A stretch of DNA of 64,000 nucleotides from Paractinoplanes maris (GCF_023544465.1 NZ_JALPVL010000013.1:186001-250000); one strand, 5' to 3'. Counted from the first letter of the stretch, positions 40,851-50,115 are shown. The notes: generated from the sequence alone by a model not told the origin. Program-made: numbers and translations.

Positions 40851-41927
40851 TCAGCGGACCGGATCGCTCAGCAGCGGCGGATAGACGGTCGAGGTGACCC
40901 CGTCCACGGTGGTCCCGGCGAACTGGAGCATGGCCCCGGTCTGCTCGTTGAGGTCGTGGGGGTAGTTGAGCCGGGGACGGGACACCTCGTCGAGCGCCGT
41001 GACCTGCTCCGGCGTCAGTGTCACGTCGAGGGCCGCCAGGTTGGCGGTGAGGTGGTCGAGGCGGCGCGGCCCGAGGATGGGTGCGGTCACCGCGGGTCGC
41101 CCGCGCAGCCAGGCCAGGGCCACGGCGGCCGGGCTCACGCCGATCTCGCCGGCCACGGCGGTCAGCACGTCGATCACCTGGTACTGATCCTCGCTGGGCC
41201 CGCCGGTGATCAGGCCGCGCCCGGTGTCGCCGCCGGCCGTGCCGCGCTGGTATTTCCCGGACAGGAAGCCGCCGGCGAGCGGGCTCCACGGCGTGAGGCC
41301 CATCCCCGCGTCCAGCGCCAGCGGCGCGAGCTCGCCTTCCACCGTACGGGCGAGAAGGGAGTATTCGACCTGGAGCGCGATGACCGGCGGCCACCCGCGC
41401 AGCAGCGCCGTGGTGTGCGCCTGCGCGGTGTACCAGGCAGGCGTGTTCGAGAACCCGAGATAGCGGATCTTTCCCGACCGTACGAGATCGTCGAGCGTCC
41501 GCATCGTCTCGTCGACCGGGGTGTGCGCATCCCAGTTGTGCAGCCAGTAGAGGTCGAGGTAGTCCGTCCTCATCCGGCGCAGCGACTGCTCGAGCTGGTC
41601 GATGATCGCCTTGCGTCCGGCGCCACCGCCGTTGGGGTCACCCGGGTGCAGGTTGCCGAAGAACTTCGTGGCCAGCACCACCCGGTCGCGCCGCCCGGGC
41701 CGCGCGGCGAAGTAGTCGCCGACGATCTCCTCGGAGTGCCCGTTGGCGTAGAAGTTGGCGGTGTCGATGAAGTTGCCGCCGCGCTCGGCGTACCCGTCGA
41801 GGATCTTCCCGGCCTCGGCGGCGTCGCAGCCCCAGCTGCCCTTCACGCCGAAGTTCATCGCTCCCAGGGCGAACGGGCTGACGCGCAACCCCGAGCGGCC
41901 GAGCGTGCGGTACGAGTCGAGTGTCAT
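40851..41927 (-). CDS. Aldo/keto reductase
   Basis: 358 residues, TIM-barrel AKR. Catalytic Asp and Tyr are in FIDTANFYANGHSEE, Lys in VVLATKFFGN and His in LYWLHNWDAH. NADPH site region LGFSNTPAWYTAQ and PILGPRRLDHLTANLAAL. Reduces aldehydes or ketones; the substrate is not predictable. Converges on argS with one base between stops. Confidence 0.9.
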   Translation of the reverse strand: MTLDSYRTLGRSGLRVSPFALGAMNFGVKGSWGCDAAEAGKILDGYAERGGNFIDTANFYANGHSEEIVGDYFAARPGRRDRVVLATKFFGNLHPGDPNGGGAGRKAIIDQLEQSLRRMRTDYLDLYWLHNWDAHTPVDETMRTLDDLVRSGKIRYLGFSNTPAWYTAQAHTTALLRGWPPVIALQVEYSLLARTVEGELAPLALDAGMGLTPWSPLAGGFLSGKYQRGTAGGDTGRGLITGGPSEDQYQVIDVLTAVAGEIGVSPAAVALAWLRGRPAVTAPILGPRRLDHLTANLAALDVTLTPEQVTALDEVSRPRLNYPHDLNEQTGAMLQFAGTTVDGVTSTVYPPLLSDPVR

Positions 41928-42090
41928 GCCTCAAGTAGGCCGCCCGGCCCCGGCCACCAGGTAGAACGATCGTCGCCGACTCTTGCCCGATCCTGCTCGG
42001 GCCGGGCATCGACCACGCGTTATATCGACGACTAGGGTGCCTCCTGGGCGTGCCCACGAGGCGCGCGTATTTTCGCCAGAAAGGCCCGAC

Positions 42091-43857
42091 ATGACCCTCA
42101 CCCGCAGGACATTGCTGGCCGCGGGGGCCGCCTCGGTGGCGGCCCCGATCGTCGGCGCCGGTACGGCTCAGGCCCACCCGGAGGACAAGACCTACCGTCT
42201 CACCGTGCTCGGCACCTCGGACACCCACGGCAACGTCTACAACTGGGATTACTACAAGGACGCCGAATACGACGACAGCGCCCACAACGACGTCGGGGTG
42301 GCCAAGCTGGCCGCCCTGGTGACCAAGCTGCGGGCCGAGGCGATCGGGGCCACGCTGGTGCTCGACGCAGGCGACACGATCCAGGGGACGCCGCTGGCCA
42401 CCTACTACGCCAAGCAGGAGCCGATCACCACGACCGGCGCCAAGCACCCGATGGCCCGCGCCATGAACGTCCTGCAGTACGACGCTGTGACGCTCGGGAA
42501 CCACGAGTTCAACTACGGTCTGCCGCTGCTCGACCGGTGGATCCGGCAGCTGGGGTTCCCGGCGCTGGCGGCCAACGCGGTGAACGCGAGGACCGGCAAG
42601 CCGGCCTTCACCCCGTACGTCATCAAGAAGGTCTCCCCGGGCCGGCACGCGCCCACGCTGCGCGTCGGCATCCTGGGGCTCACCAACCCGGGCGTGGCCA
42701 TCTGGGACCGCGCGAACGTCGAGGGGAAGCTGACCTTCCTCGACATGGTGGCGACCGCGGCGAAGTGGGTGCCGATCATGCGGGACCGCGGGGCCGACAT
42801 CGTGCTGATCTCGGCGCACGGCGGCGACAGCGGCACGTCGAGCTACGGCCCGGAGTTGCCCAACGAGAACCCGTCGGCCCTCATCGCCGAGCAGGTGCCC
42901 GGCATCGACGCGATCCTGTTCGGGCACGCGCACGCCGAGGTGCCGCAGCGGTTCGTGACCAATGCCCGCACCGGCCGCCCGGTGCTGCTCTCCGAGCCGT
43001 CGAAGTGGGGTCAGCGCCTGACCAAGATGGACTTCGAGCTCGTCCGCCGGGGCGGCCGCTGGGCGGTCACCACGAAGTCGGCGACGACCCTCAACACCAA
43101 CACCGTCGAGGCCGACCCCAGGGTGCTGGCGGCGGTCCGGTCGCAGCACGAGAAGACCGTGGCGTACGTGAACCAGGTCGTGGCCACCTCGACCGAGGAG
43201 CTGTCGGCGGCGTCGTCGCGGTACGAGGACACGCCGATCCTCGACTACATCAACAAGGTGCAGACCGACACGGTCACCGCGGCCCTGGCCGGCACCGAGT
43301 ACGCGAGCCTGCCGGTGCTGTCGATCGCCGCCCCGTTCAGCCGTACCGCCGTCTTCCCGCAGGGCGACGTCAAGATCAAGGACGTGGCCGGACTCTACAT
43401 CTACGACAACACCCTCGAGGCCGTCGTCCTGACCGGGGCCGAGGTGAAGGCCTATCTGGAGTACTCGGCGAAGTACTTCGTCACGCTCGCTCCCGGCGCC
43501 CCGGCCGATCCGGCCACGATCAGCGACCCGGCCGTGCCCGACTACAACTACGACGTCCTCTCCGGCGTCGACTACGACATCGACATCAGCCGGCCGGTCG
43601 GCTCCCGCATCACCCGGCTGCAGATCGCCGGCGTCGACGTCGACCCGGGCGCGCGTTTCGTGATCGCGGTGAACAACTACCGCCGCTCCGGCGGTGGCAA
43701 CTTCCCGGGGATCGTCAAGACGCAGGTCTACAACGCCCAGCAGGAGATCCGCCAGCTGCTGATCGACTGGGCCCAGGCCCGGGGGGCGATCGACCCGGCC
43801 GACTTCTTCGTCAAGAACTGGCAGCTCGTGCGGGCCGGGGTGCCCATCGAGTTCTGA
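42091..43857 (+). CDS. Secreted 5'-nucleotidase / 2',3'-cyclic phosphodiesterase family
   Basis: 588 residues from ATG 42091 (aaagg upstream). Twin-arginine signal (TRRTLLAAGAASVAA) with cleavage near AQA|HPE. Metallophosphatase motifs: LGTSDTHGNVY, DAGDTIQGTPL, TLGNHEFNYG, LISAHGGDSG, ILFGHAHAEVP, giving a full dinuclear metal site. The C-terminal 5'-nucleotidase domain contains YDNTLEAVVLTGAEVKAYLE and NNYRRSGGGNF. Hydrolyses nucleotides outside the cell for phosphate or nucleoside scavenging. Confidence 0.92.
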   Translation: MTLTRRTLLAAGAASVAAPIVGAGTAQAHPEDKTYRLTVLGTSDTHGNVYNWDYYKDAEYDDSAHNDVGVAKLAALVTKLRAEAIGATLVLDAGDTIQGTPLATYYAKQEPITTTGAKHPMARAMNVLQYDAVTLGNHEFNYGLPLLDRWIRQLGFPALAANAVNARTGKPAFTPYVIKKVSPGRHAPTLRVGILGLTNPGVAIWDRANVEGKLTFLDMVATAAKWVPIMRDRGADIVLISAHGGDSGTSSYGPELPNENPSALIAEQVPGIDAILFGHAHAEVPQRFVTNARTGRPVLLSEPSKWGQRLTKMDFELVRRGGRWAVTTKSATTLNTNTVEADPRVLAAVRSQHEKTVAYVNQVVATSTEELSAASSRYEDTPILDYINKVQTDTVTAALAGTEYASLPVLSIAAPFSRTAVFPQGDVKIKDVAGLYIYDNTLEAVVLTGAEVKAYLEYSAKYFVTLAPGAPADPATISDPAVPDYNYDVLSGVDYDIDISRPVGSRITRLQIAGVDVDPGARFVIAVNNYRRSGGGNFPGIVKTQVYNAQQEIRQLLIDWAQARGAIDPADFFVKNWQLVRAGVPIEF

Positions 43858-43867
43858 CCGCCCCGGG

Positions 43868-44209
43868 TCAGCCGGTCATCAGGGTGAGGAAGACGACGAC
43901 GGCGGCGGTCAGCACGGTGCCGAAGGCGATCCAGTACGGGTAGCTCTCGTGACCGCCGCGGTGGGCCTCCCCGCCCCGGCGTACCGCCGACACCAGTCCC
44001 GGTACGCCGAACAGCAGCGTCCAGAAGACCACCGGTGCCCACGACGGCGCCTGCGGCCGGGCTGCTCGAGCCATCTCCTCGGGGAAGCGCACGAGCAGCC
44101 GGCCGTGGGGCGTGTGCGGGCCGGGCGCCGCGGTGGGGGCCGGCGGCGTCGCCGGCGTCACCCAGGGCGGGGTGGTGGGGTATTGCGCGTACGGAATCGG
44201 GGCAGTCAT
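43868..44209 (-). CDS. Pro-rich two-TM membrane protein, hypothetical
   Basis: 113 residues from ATG 44209. The N-terminus is rich in Pro, Ala and Thr (TPPWVTPATPPAPTAAPG), followed by hydrophobic helices at about 55-72 and 92-112 with a basic loop between. No family recognised; converges on the nucleotidase gene. Confidence 0.6.
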   Translation of the reverse strand: MTAPIPYAQYPTTPPWVTPATPPAPTAAPGPHTPHGRLLVRFPEEMARAARPQAPSWAPVVFWTLLFGVPGLVSAVRRGGEAHRGGHESYPYWIAFGTVLTAAVVVFLTLMTG

Positions 44210-44292
44210 GTCGCGAACCTCTCGGTAGCGGCTCGGTTGCAATTCCGTGCCGCCCGACAGCATCGGTCACCCCTGCGCGGACTTGAGAAAAG

Positions 44293-45147
44293 TCAGTTCC
44301 CGGTGGCGATCCGCACCGGTACTTGCATCTCGGTGACCCACTTGTCGAAGTCGTCCGGCGGGCAGTCGAGGTAGATCTCGACCGCGAACCCCGGGCCGGC
44401 CGCACGGTAGCCGTTGTCGTCGATCCAGTTGGCGATCTTCTGCCCGGTGCGGAACGCCTCGGCCATCGAGCCGTGATGCACCGCGGTCGCCGCCTGCTCG
44501 ACGGCCGGCAGCACCACCGCGTCGAATCCTGCGTTCGCGGGCACCGTCGCGTCGCCGATCGGGAACGCGGCATGCACCGTGATCGTCTCGTCGCCCGGCC
44601 GGGTCGGCGCCGGGAGGTAGTAGGCGATCGGCGGACCGGTCATCGCGACGCCGTGCTTCTCCATGAGCTCCATCAGCCGCGGATAGAGCGGACTGAGGTT
44701 CTCGGTGATCGAACTCGGATCGTCGTAGCTGGTGGCGGTGGCCTCGAGCATCGCCACCCGCAGGGCCGGAACGCTCTTGAGAACAACATCTCCGGTGTCC
44801 ATGTGTCCCTCACTCTCGATCATCCGGAGGCGCGCGTCGACCTGGGCCAGGCGGGCGGTGTCCTGTTCCATCCGGGCCGCCAGCTCGGCCCGCCGCAGCC
44901 GCAGCATGCCGCGCAGCTCCTGCGAGTCGAGTTTCTCGTCGATCAGCGTCTGCACCTGCTGCAGGCTGAAGCCGAGATCCTTGAGGGCGGTCACGCGGTT
45001 GAGCAGCCGAAGCTGGACAGCCGTGTAGAACCGGTAGCCGCTGTGCGGATCCACGTGGGCGGGGCGTATCAGTCCGATGGCGTCGTAATGCCGCAACATG
45101 CGCACCGACACCCGGCCGAGTCCCGCGAACTCTCCGATACTGAACAT
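44293..45147 (-). CDS. MerR-family regulator with GyrI-like effector domain
   Basis: 284 residues. N-terminal MerR winged helix FSIGEFAGLGRVSVRMLRHY, then DPHSGYRFYTAVQLRLLNRV, followed by the dimerisation coiled coil (about 80-115) and a C-terminal GyrI/SOUL-like ligand domain (about 120-284; TITVHAAFPIG, VHHGSMAEAF, CPPDDFDKWVTEMQVPV). BmrR-like layout: probably senses a lipophilic compound. No obvious target gene adjacent. Confidence 0.9.
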   Translation of the reverse strand: MFSIGEFAGLGRVSVRMLRHYDAIGLIRPAHVDPHSGYRFYTAVQLRLLNRVTALKDLGFSLQQVQTLIDEKLDSQELRGMLRLRRAELAARMEQDTARLAQVDARLRMIESEGHMDTGDVVLKSVPALRVAMLEATATSYDDPSSITENLSPLYPRLMELMEKHGVAMTGPPIAYYLPAPTRPGDETITVHAAFPIGDATVPANAGFDAVVLPAVEQAATAVHHGSMAEAFRTGQKIANWIDDNGYRAAGPGFAVEIYLDCPPDDFDKWVTEMQVPVRIATGN

Positions 45148-45197
45148 GGTCCCCTCACCCTCGGCCCTGACACAGTGTGAGAGTCAACGCCCGAGCG

Positions 45198-46619
45198 TTA
45201 CGGAACGGCTCCGCCTTCGACGGGCGGGTCGACTGGGGGTGGCGTGGTCGTGGTCGGCGGCGTTGTCGGCGGGGTGGTCGGGGGCGTCGTGGTCGGCCGC
45301 GTCGTCGGGGGAGTGGTGGTCGGCTGGGTGGTCGCCGGCGTCGTGGTGGGGGCCGTGGTCGGGGCCGTGGTGGTCGCCGGGGAGCTCGGGGTGCGGGTCC
45401 GGTTGGGGACATTGCCGCGGGTGACCGAACGACTGGTCGGCTCCACGCCCGGCGTCGTCGAGACCTCGGAGCTCGGGGCGTCGGTGGTCGGGTCGAGCGA
45501 GGGGCCGGGCACCGAGTTGTCGACCGTCTGCTTGTCGTCGTCGCCTTTGTTCAGGGCGATCGCGAAGGTCAGACCGCCGGCCAGCACGAGCAGGGCGATC
45601 ACCGCGACCAGCAGCGCGGTCTGGCTGCGCGGCGGGCGCTTGGCCCCCAGCGAGGTCGAGGTGAGCGACGTCGGCGGCGTGGGCGGCACCCGCGGCGGCA
45701 GGTCGCGGGGCATCGGGACGGCCCGGGTGGGCGCGGCCGGGCTCAGCGGCGCGACCATGGTGGTGCCGGTCATCCTCTTCCAGTCGAGCGGACCGGCCGC
45801 GGCGAAGGCCGCCTCGGCGAGCTCCTCACCGCTCTGGAAGCGGTCACCCGGCTGCTTGGCCATGGCCCGCTGGATCAGCTCGCGCACCTCGAGCGGCACG
45901 TGCTCGGGCAGCGGCTCGGGCTCGTCCTCGAGGTGGCGCAGGGCGACCTGCAGCGCGTTGTCGCCGTCGAACGGGGGGTGGCCGGCAATGCAGTGGTAGG
46001 CCACCGCGCCGAGCGCGTAGATGTCGGTGGCGGCGCTGACGTTGCCCTTGGCGACCTGCTCGGGCGCCATGTAGAGCGCGGTGCCGACGATCGCGTTGAC
46101 CGCTGTGACGCTGGTGACCGCGGCCGAGCGGGCCACGCCGAAGTCGACCAGCACGACCGTGCCGTTGGGCTTGACGATCAGATTGCCCGGTTTGACGTCG
46201 CGGTGCACCGTGCCGGCCTGGTGGGCGGCGTGCAGCGCGTCGGCCGCCTGCCCGACGATCGACATGACCTCGGCGACCGGCATCGGGCCCTGCTTGACCC
46301 GGGTCGAGAGCGGCTCGCCCTCGACGTAGGCCATCACCAGGTAGGCCATGCCGTCGTCGCCGCCGGACTCGTCGGCGCTCGCGTAGTCGTAGACCTCGAC
46401 CACACCGGGGTGACGGAAGGCGGCCATCATGCGCGCCTCGCCGTAGAAACGGGCGGCGAACTCGGGGTCGGACATCATGTTGGAGCGCAGCACCTTTACG
46501 GCGATGACGCGGCCCAGCACGACATCGGTGCCGCGCCAGACGTCACCCATCCCGCCCGTGGCGATGCGCTCATCCAACCGATAACGGTTGCCCAGGAGGT
46601 GACCGGCAGCAAGCACCAA
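45198..46619 (-). CDS. Membrane Ser/Thr protein kinase with Thr/Pro-rich extracellular tail
   Basis: 473 residues. The PknB-type kinase domain (about 12-270) has glycine loop IATGGMGDVWRG, Lys in VIAVKVL, catalytic HRDVKPGN, DFG in VLVDFGVARS and APE in YMAPEQ, all intact. A linker rich in Pro follows, one TM helix (about 333-355, TALLVAVIALLVLAGGLTF), and an extracellular tail dominated by TTP/PTT repeats. No PASTA or other sensor domain, so the tail may be a wall-spanning spacer. Confidence 0.93.
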   Translation of the reverse strand: MVLAAGHLLGNRYRLDERIATGGMGDVWRGTDVVLGRVIAVKVLRSNMMSDPEFAARFYGEARMMAAFRHPGVVEVYDYASADESGGDDGMAYLVMAYVEGEPLSTRVKQGPMPVAEVMSIVGQAADALHAAHQAGTVHRDVKPGNLIVKPNGTVVLVDFGVARSAAVTSVTAVNAIVGTALYMAPEQVAKGNVSAATDIYALGAVAYHCIAGHPPFDGDNALQVALRHLEDEPEPLPEHVPLEVRELIQRAMAKQPGDRFQSGEELAEAAFAAAGPLDWKRMTGTTMVAPLSPAAPTRAVPMPRDLPPRVPPTPPTSLTSTSLGAKRPPRSQTALLVAVIALLVLAGGLTFAIALNKGDDDKQTVDNSVPGPSLDPTTDAPSSEVSTTPGVEPTSRSVTRGNVPNRTRTPSSPATTTAPTTAPTTTPATTQPTTTPPTTRPTTTPPTTPPTTPPTTTTPPPVDPPVEGGAVP

Positions 46620-46739
46620 CGGACCTTATCTAATCGGGTGGCTGAGCCACAGCGGAGCAACGGCGAAACTGTAGCTGCCCGCGGCGCTCAGCGGGGGACT
46701 GCCGGCCGCCGTTGATCAAGCCCAGGCCGGGGGTACGAC

Positions 46740-46772
46740 ATCTCCGGGCGGTCAGGGGTGCCGCCCGGAGAT
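46740..46772 (-). terminator. Strong hairpin downstream of the YtxH-like gene
   Basis: A perfect 12-bp stem (46740-46751 with 46761-46772) and nine-base loop, just after the stop of the 46779-47195 gene on the minus strand and upstream of the kinase. No T-run follows. Confidence 0.55.
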
Positions 46773-46778
46773 CACGTC

Positions 46779-47195
46779 TCAGCTGTCGTACGTGGGAGTG
46801 ACCACGACCGCGGTCTCGGCCAGCTCCAGTTCCTCCTGCTCGGCCTGACGCTCGAGCGCGGCCCGGGCCGAGGTCGCCACGGCCCAGCCGACCGCGACGC
46901 CGAGCAGGCCGACGCCGGCGATCAGGCCCCACGGGCGGGACGGCTTGCGCCCGGCCAGGGCGGCCGCCGCCGCGTTGGCCCGGCCCCAGGCCAGGTCGGC
47001 CTTGCCGCTCGCCTTGCCCGCGAACTGCTGGCTCCGGCCGGCCAGCTTGTGACTCTGGTCACTGGCCTTGCCGGCCAGCTTGGTGGCTTTGTCGCTGGTG
47101 TCCTTGGCGGTGTCGGTCGCCGCCGCCATCGCGGCCGTCAGATACTCCCAGGCCTGCGTGGCCGTGCGTTCCGTCTTGCTCTTGCTGGAGAACAT
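46779..47195 (-). CDS. YtxH/coiled-coil-type single-TM protein, hypothetical
   Basis: 138 residues. Residues 15-85 are an Ala/Lys/Asp-rich amphipathic region with repeats (TDTAKDTSDKATKLAGKASD, then KLAGRSQQFAGKASGKADLA). One TM helix at about 90-110 (PWGLIAGVGLLGVAVGWAVA) and an acidic C-terminus follow. Looks like small actinobacterial envelope or stress proteins; function unknown. Confidence 0.65.
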   Translation of the reverse strand: MFSSKSKTERTATQAWEYLTAAMAAATDTAKDTSDKATKLAGKASDQSHKLAGRSQQFAGKASGKADLAWGRANAAAAALAGRKPSRPWGLIAGVGLLGVAVGWAVATSARAALERQAEQEELELAETAVVVTPTYDS

Positions 47196-47505
47196 CCCCT
47201 TTTACCTCCCGGCTCGTTCGCCCTTAACCCTGCCCTGGCGTCCCGTTCAGCAAACGTGTCCGGTGTGGACGCCATCACGTTTCGGAAACAAGTTGCCACC
47301 CACCGGTACTCTTGACCCGGTTCACATAAGGCACTCAGGTGCCTGACAGGTTCGGGTCCTAGCCTTTTGGTCAGTTTCACCGAACCTTCCAGGGGTAGTT
47401 CGACCGCCCCTGGGTGCGGGCAGCGTCGGGCGGGATCGGCTCGTCGGAGCGGCTTGCGCACCAGGAACGACGCCCGGAGATCCTGGGCGGGTGGAGGGAA
47501 TTGGC
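47196..47505. other. 310-bp intergenic region without a recognisable gene
   Basis: Holds the divergent promoter regions of the YtxH-like and STAS genes. Visible: a 6-bp perfect inverted repeat AGGCAC-TCAG-GTGCCT (47329-47344) and TTGACC at 47312-47317, but no well-spaced -10. The long distance to the STAS start leaves room for a 5' leader; nothing more can be supported. Confidence 0.5.
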
Positions 47506-47868
47506 GTGACGCTGTCGATAATGACGTCGACGCTTGCCGACGACGTGGTGGAGGTCTCGCCGAGCGGTGAGATCGACGTCGAGAACGCATACGAGATCCG
47601 CGAAGCCGTGGCGACACGGCTGGCCGCCGGAGGGCTCGCACGCATCGAGCTCAACCTGCAGAATGTGACTTTCATCGACTCGGTGGGCATCAGCGCGCTC
47701 GTTGCCGCGTTCCAGCTCGCCCAGGTCAGCGAGGTAAAGCTGGTGGTGACCCGGCCCAGCCGCTTCGCGCACCGTCAGCTCTGGGTGACCGGGTTGCTCG
47801 GCCTGTTCGGCAACCCGCAGCCGTTCGGCGGGGCCGACACGGCTGAGCCGGCCGTCTCCGGCACCTGA
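47506..47868 (+). CDS. STAS-domain anti-sigma-factor antagonist
   Basis: 120 residues from GTG 47506, chosen for ggaggg eight bases upstream (GTG 47491 is in frame). STAS fold: VVEVSPSGEIDVENAYEIRE, then LARIELNLQNVTFIDSVGIS. The phosphorylatable Ser of SpoIIAA-type antagonists is the Ser in FIDSVGI. It would bind an anti-sigma kinase; none is encoded nearby. Confidence 0.88.
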   Translation: MTLSIMTSTLADDVVEVSPSGEIDVENAYEIREAVATRLAAGGLARIELNLQNVTFIDSVGISALVAAFQLAQVSEVKLVVTRPSRFAHRQLWVTGLLGLFGNPQPFGGADTAEPAVSGT

Positions 47869-47883
47869 TCCGATCAACGAACG

Positions 47884-47914
47884 AAGGCGGCCGGGTCCTC
47901 GACCCGGCCGCCTT
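47884..47914 (+). terminator. Bidirectional terminator between STAS and surE
   Basis: Perfect 14-bp stem (47884-47897 with 47901-47914) and a three-base loop, followed by a pyrimidine-rich cttcttct. It separates the convergent STAS and surE genes. Confidence 0.85.
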
Positions 47915-47980
47915 CTTCTGTTCCCGGAGCCCTGAGTCCTGGGCCTGGGCCTCGCTCCCACGTGATCGGCAGGACAGGCC

Positions 47981-48823
47981 TCAGAGCAGCGCCGACGCGT
48001 GCAGCGGGATCGCTTCCAGGTTGATCTTCACCTCGGTCATCTCGTGCGGCGGCCGGATCGGCGTGACCACGGCGAAGTGTTCGGCCAGGGCCGCCAGATC
48101 GGTGTCCGGCTGCAGTGTGTCGTCCGCCGCCTGCACGGCCGTGCGGACAAAGCCCTCACCGGCCTCGGCGATGCTCACCTGCACCTGCCCGAACTGGGCC
48201 AGCGACGCCCGCCGCAGCCCGCGGATCCCGTCCAGATGCAGGTCGGGCACGTTGAGGTTGAAGATCGTGCCGGCCGGGGTGTGCATCAGCGTCGGCACGA
48301 GGCGTACCGCGAGCTCGGCCGCACTGCCCCAATGGCGCTTCTCGTCCTCGTCGTGGTCGAGGGCGGCCAGCGCGGCCCCGCCGCTGCGAGCCGAGGAGAC
48401 CCGCGGCGAGAGCACGTCCAGCGAGACAGCCAGCCCGTGCAGCCCCGCGTACGACCCGGTGAGGGTGGCCCCGACCGTGCCCGAGTGCACGACCGCGGCG
48501 CCCGCGTTGGCCCCGCGGTTGATGCCCGAGAGGATCATCTCCGGCGGCTCGCCGAAGGCCTCCCGCAGGGCGAGCAGCACGATGTACGCGGGGGAGGCGG
48601 CCACCGCGTAGGCCGGGATGTGCTTGGCCTGGGGCAGCTCGCGCTTGTGCAGGATGATCTTGCCGTGCTCCTCCACCGCGGTCATCGCGGCGCTGCTGCC
48701 GCTCGCCTCGGTGACGGGCGCGGCGACCACGACCTCGTGTCCGTCCCGGGCCGCCGCCCGCGCCAGCCAGCGCAGGCCCGGAGCGTCGATGCCGTCGTCG
48801 TTGGTGACCAGGATTCTTGTCAT
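47981..48823 (-). CDS. surE: 5'/3'-nucleotidase SurE
   Basis: 280 residues. Metal-dependent nucleoside monophosphatase: N-terminal ILVTNDDGIDAPGL (metal-binding Asp pair), VVVAAPVTEASGSSAAMT, and LSGINRGANAGAAVVHSGTV with the conserved Asn. Dephosphorylates nucleotides in stress survival. Its ATG overlaps the stop of a PfkB-family kinase gene (ATGA). Confidence 0.92.
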   Translation of the reverse strand: MTRILVTNDDGIDAPGLRWLARAAARDGHEVVVAAPVTEASGSSAAMTAVEEHGKIILHKRELPQAKHIPAYAVAASPAYIVLLALREAFGEPPEMILSGINRGANAGAAVVHSGTVGATLTGSYAGLHGLAVSLDVLSPRVSSARSGGAALAALDHDEDEKRHWGSAAELAVRLVPTLMHTPAGTIFNLNVPDLHLDGIRGLRRASLAQFGQVQVSIAEAGEGFVRTAVQAADDTLQPDTDLAALAEHFAVVTPIRPPHEMTEVKINLEAIPLHASALL

Positions 48824-49761
48824 CGCGCCTTCTTGATCGGGGTGAGCTTGACCCGCTCGGTGAGCACCTGGACGGCGTCCATGTGCCCGGTGCCGAGCCC
48901 GTGCCGGGTCACGTTGAGCGCGCCGGCGGCGGCCCCGGTGCGGACCGCCTGCGTCATCTCGCCGCCCTTGGCCAGCACGGCGGCGACCCCGGCGGTCATC
49001 GAGTCCCCGGCGCCACGGTGGTCGGCGATGGTGAGCTTCGGGATGCCGACCCGGTAGATCTGTTCGTTGAACAGGGCGAGCGCGCCCGCGTCGGCCCGCG
49101 ACAGCAGCGCCATCTCGGCCCCGCTCTCGTGCAGCTTGATCAGCGCCTCGGTGAGGGTCTTCTCCGAGTCGTCCTTGATCACACCGTCCCGGAGCAGCTC
49201 CTCGTGGCTCACCTTGACCACGTCGAGCCCGGCCTCCAGCACCGCCTTGAGGTGGTCGCCGGACAGGTCGGCGATCACCCGGCAGCCGTGGGCGCGCAGG
49301 TCGTGGGCGAGCCGGCCGTAGACCTCGGCGCGGATCACCGACGGGTGCGCCGGGCCGCTCAGGATCGCGTTGCCGCAGCGCAGGCCCTCGGCCAGGGCCA
49401 GGTTGTAGAGCTCGTCCAGCTCGTGCCGGGTGAACGGCGCTCCCGGCTGCTCGGCGAGCTCCTGCCGGTTGCCGTTGCGGCGGTCGTGCACATACCAGCC
49501 GCTGCCGCTCTCGCGGGGGATGGTGCGCAGCTGAACGCCCTTGAAGTCGAGCAGCGGCTTGAGCACGCGGCCCACCTCACCGCCGACCGCGGTGCACAGG
49601 GTCACCTCGGCGCCGAGCGAGGTGATCATGCGGGCCTGCCAGATGCCCTGACCGCCCGGGTGGACGTGCAGTTCCGGCTGGTTGTGTTGCTGTTCAATGG
49701 TCACCGTGAGTTGCGGTGCCGGCGCAAAGACCATCACCCGAGCGTCGCCCATATAGGGCAT
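48820..49761 (-). CDS. PfkB-family carbohydrate kinase (1-phosphofructokinase-like)
   Basis: 313 residues. N-terminal FAPAPQLTVTIEQQ in place of the usual N-P-x-x-D, HVHPGGQGIWQARMITSLGA (substrate loop), and the catalytic block DHRGAGDSMTAGVAAVLAKG with the GAGD anion hole and catalytic Asp. Phosphorylates a sugar or nucleoside; the closest match is FruK/TagatoseK-like. Coupled to surE by a 4-bp overlap. No ribosome site is evident before ATG 49761. Confidence 0.88.
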   Translation of the reverse strand: MPYMGDARVMVFAPAPQLTVTIEQQHNQPELHVHPGGQGIWQARMITSLGAEVTLCTAVGGEVGRVLKPLLDFKGVQLRTIPRESGSGWYVHDRRNGNRQELAEQPGAPFTRHELDELYNLALAEGLRCGNAILSGPAHPSVIRAEVYGRLAHDLRAHGCRVIADLSGDHLKAVLEAGLDVVKVSHEELLRDGVIKDDSEKTLTEALIKLHESGAEMALLSRADAGALALFNEQIYRVGIPKLTIADHRGAGDSMTAGVAAVLAKGGEMTQAVRTGAAAGALNVTRHGLGTGHMDAVQVLTERVKLTPIKKAR

Positions 49762-49806
49762 TGTTATCGCTGGGCGCCCGTTAGGGGCGGATTACCGCAA
49801 AAGCCG

Positions 49807-50115
49807 TCAGACCTCGAATCCCTCGCCGGTCAGCTCGATCACGGCCCCGGTGAGCTCCGGCTTGGTCCGCAGCATCTCCTCCATGCGGATCCGCCACTTG
49901 CCCGCCTCGAGGTCGGACGCAAACCGGTCGCCGCCGGTCTCGACCAGGGCGGTGAGCAGCCGCTGGCGGGTGTCGGCGAAGTGGCCGTACATCTCGCTGC
50001 CCAGCCGGCTCAGCACGCGCGCGGCGAAGGCCTCGGAGTGTGCGCTGCCCGCGGCTCGCACGAACGCGCGGGCGGCGTCCCACGCGACCCTCGGCTGGTG
50101 GATGACGGTGGTCAT
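49807..50115 (-). CDS. Hypothetical protein, helical
   Basis: 102 residues from ATG 50115 with gggagga upstream. Predicted mostly helical (WDAARAFVRAAGSAHSEAFA, FADTRQRLLTALVETGGDRF), no membrane segment or known motif. It follows the PfkB gene's start by 45 bp on the same strand and may be its upstream operon partner. Confidence 0.55.
   Translation of the reverse strand: MTTVIHQPRVAWDAARAFVRAAGSAHSEAFAARVLSRLGSEMYGHFADTRQRLLTALVETGGDRFASDLEAGKWRIRMEEMLRTKPELTGAVIELTGEGFEV

Noticed and set aside
47312..47344. A promoter for the STAS gene formed by TTGACC and the nearby palindrome
   Set aside because: No acceptable -10 at 16-18 bp spacing, and the site is over 150 bp from the start codon; recorded only as intergenic content.
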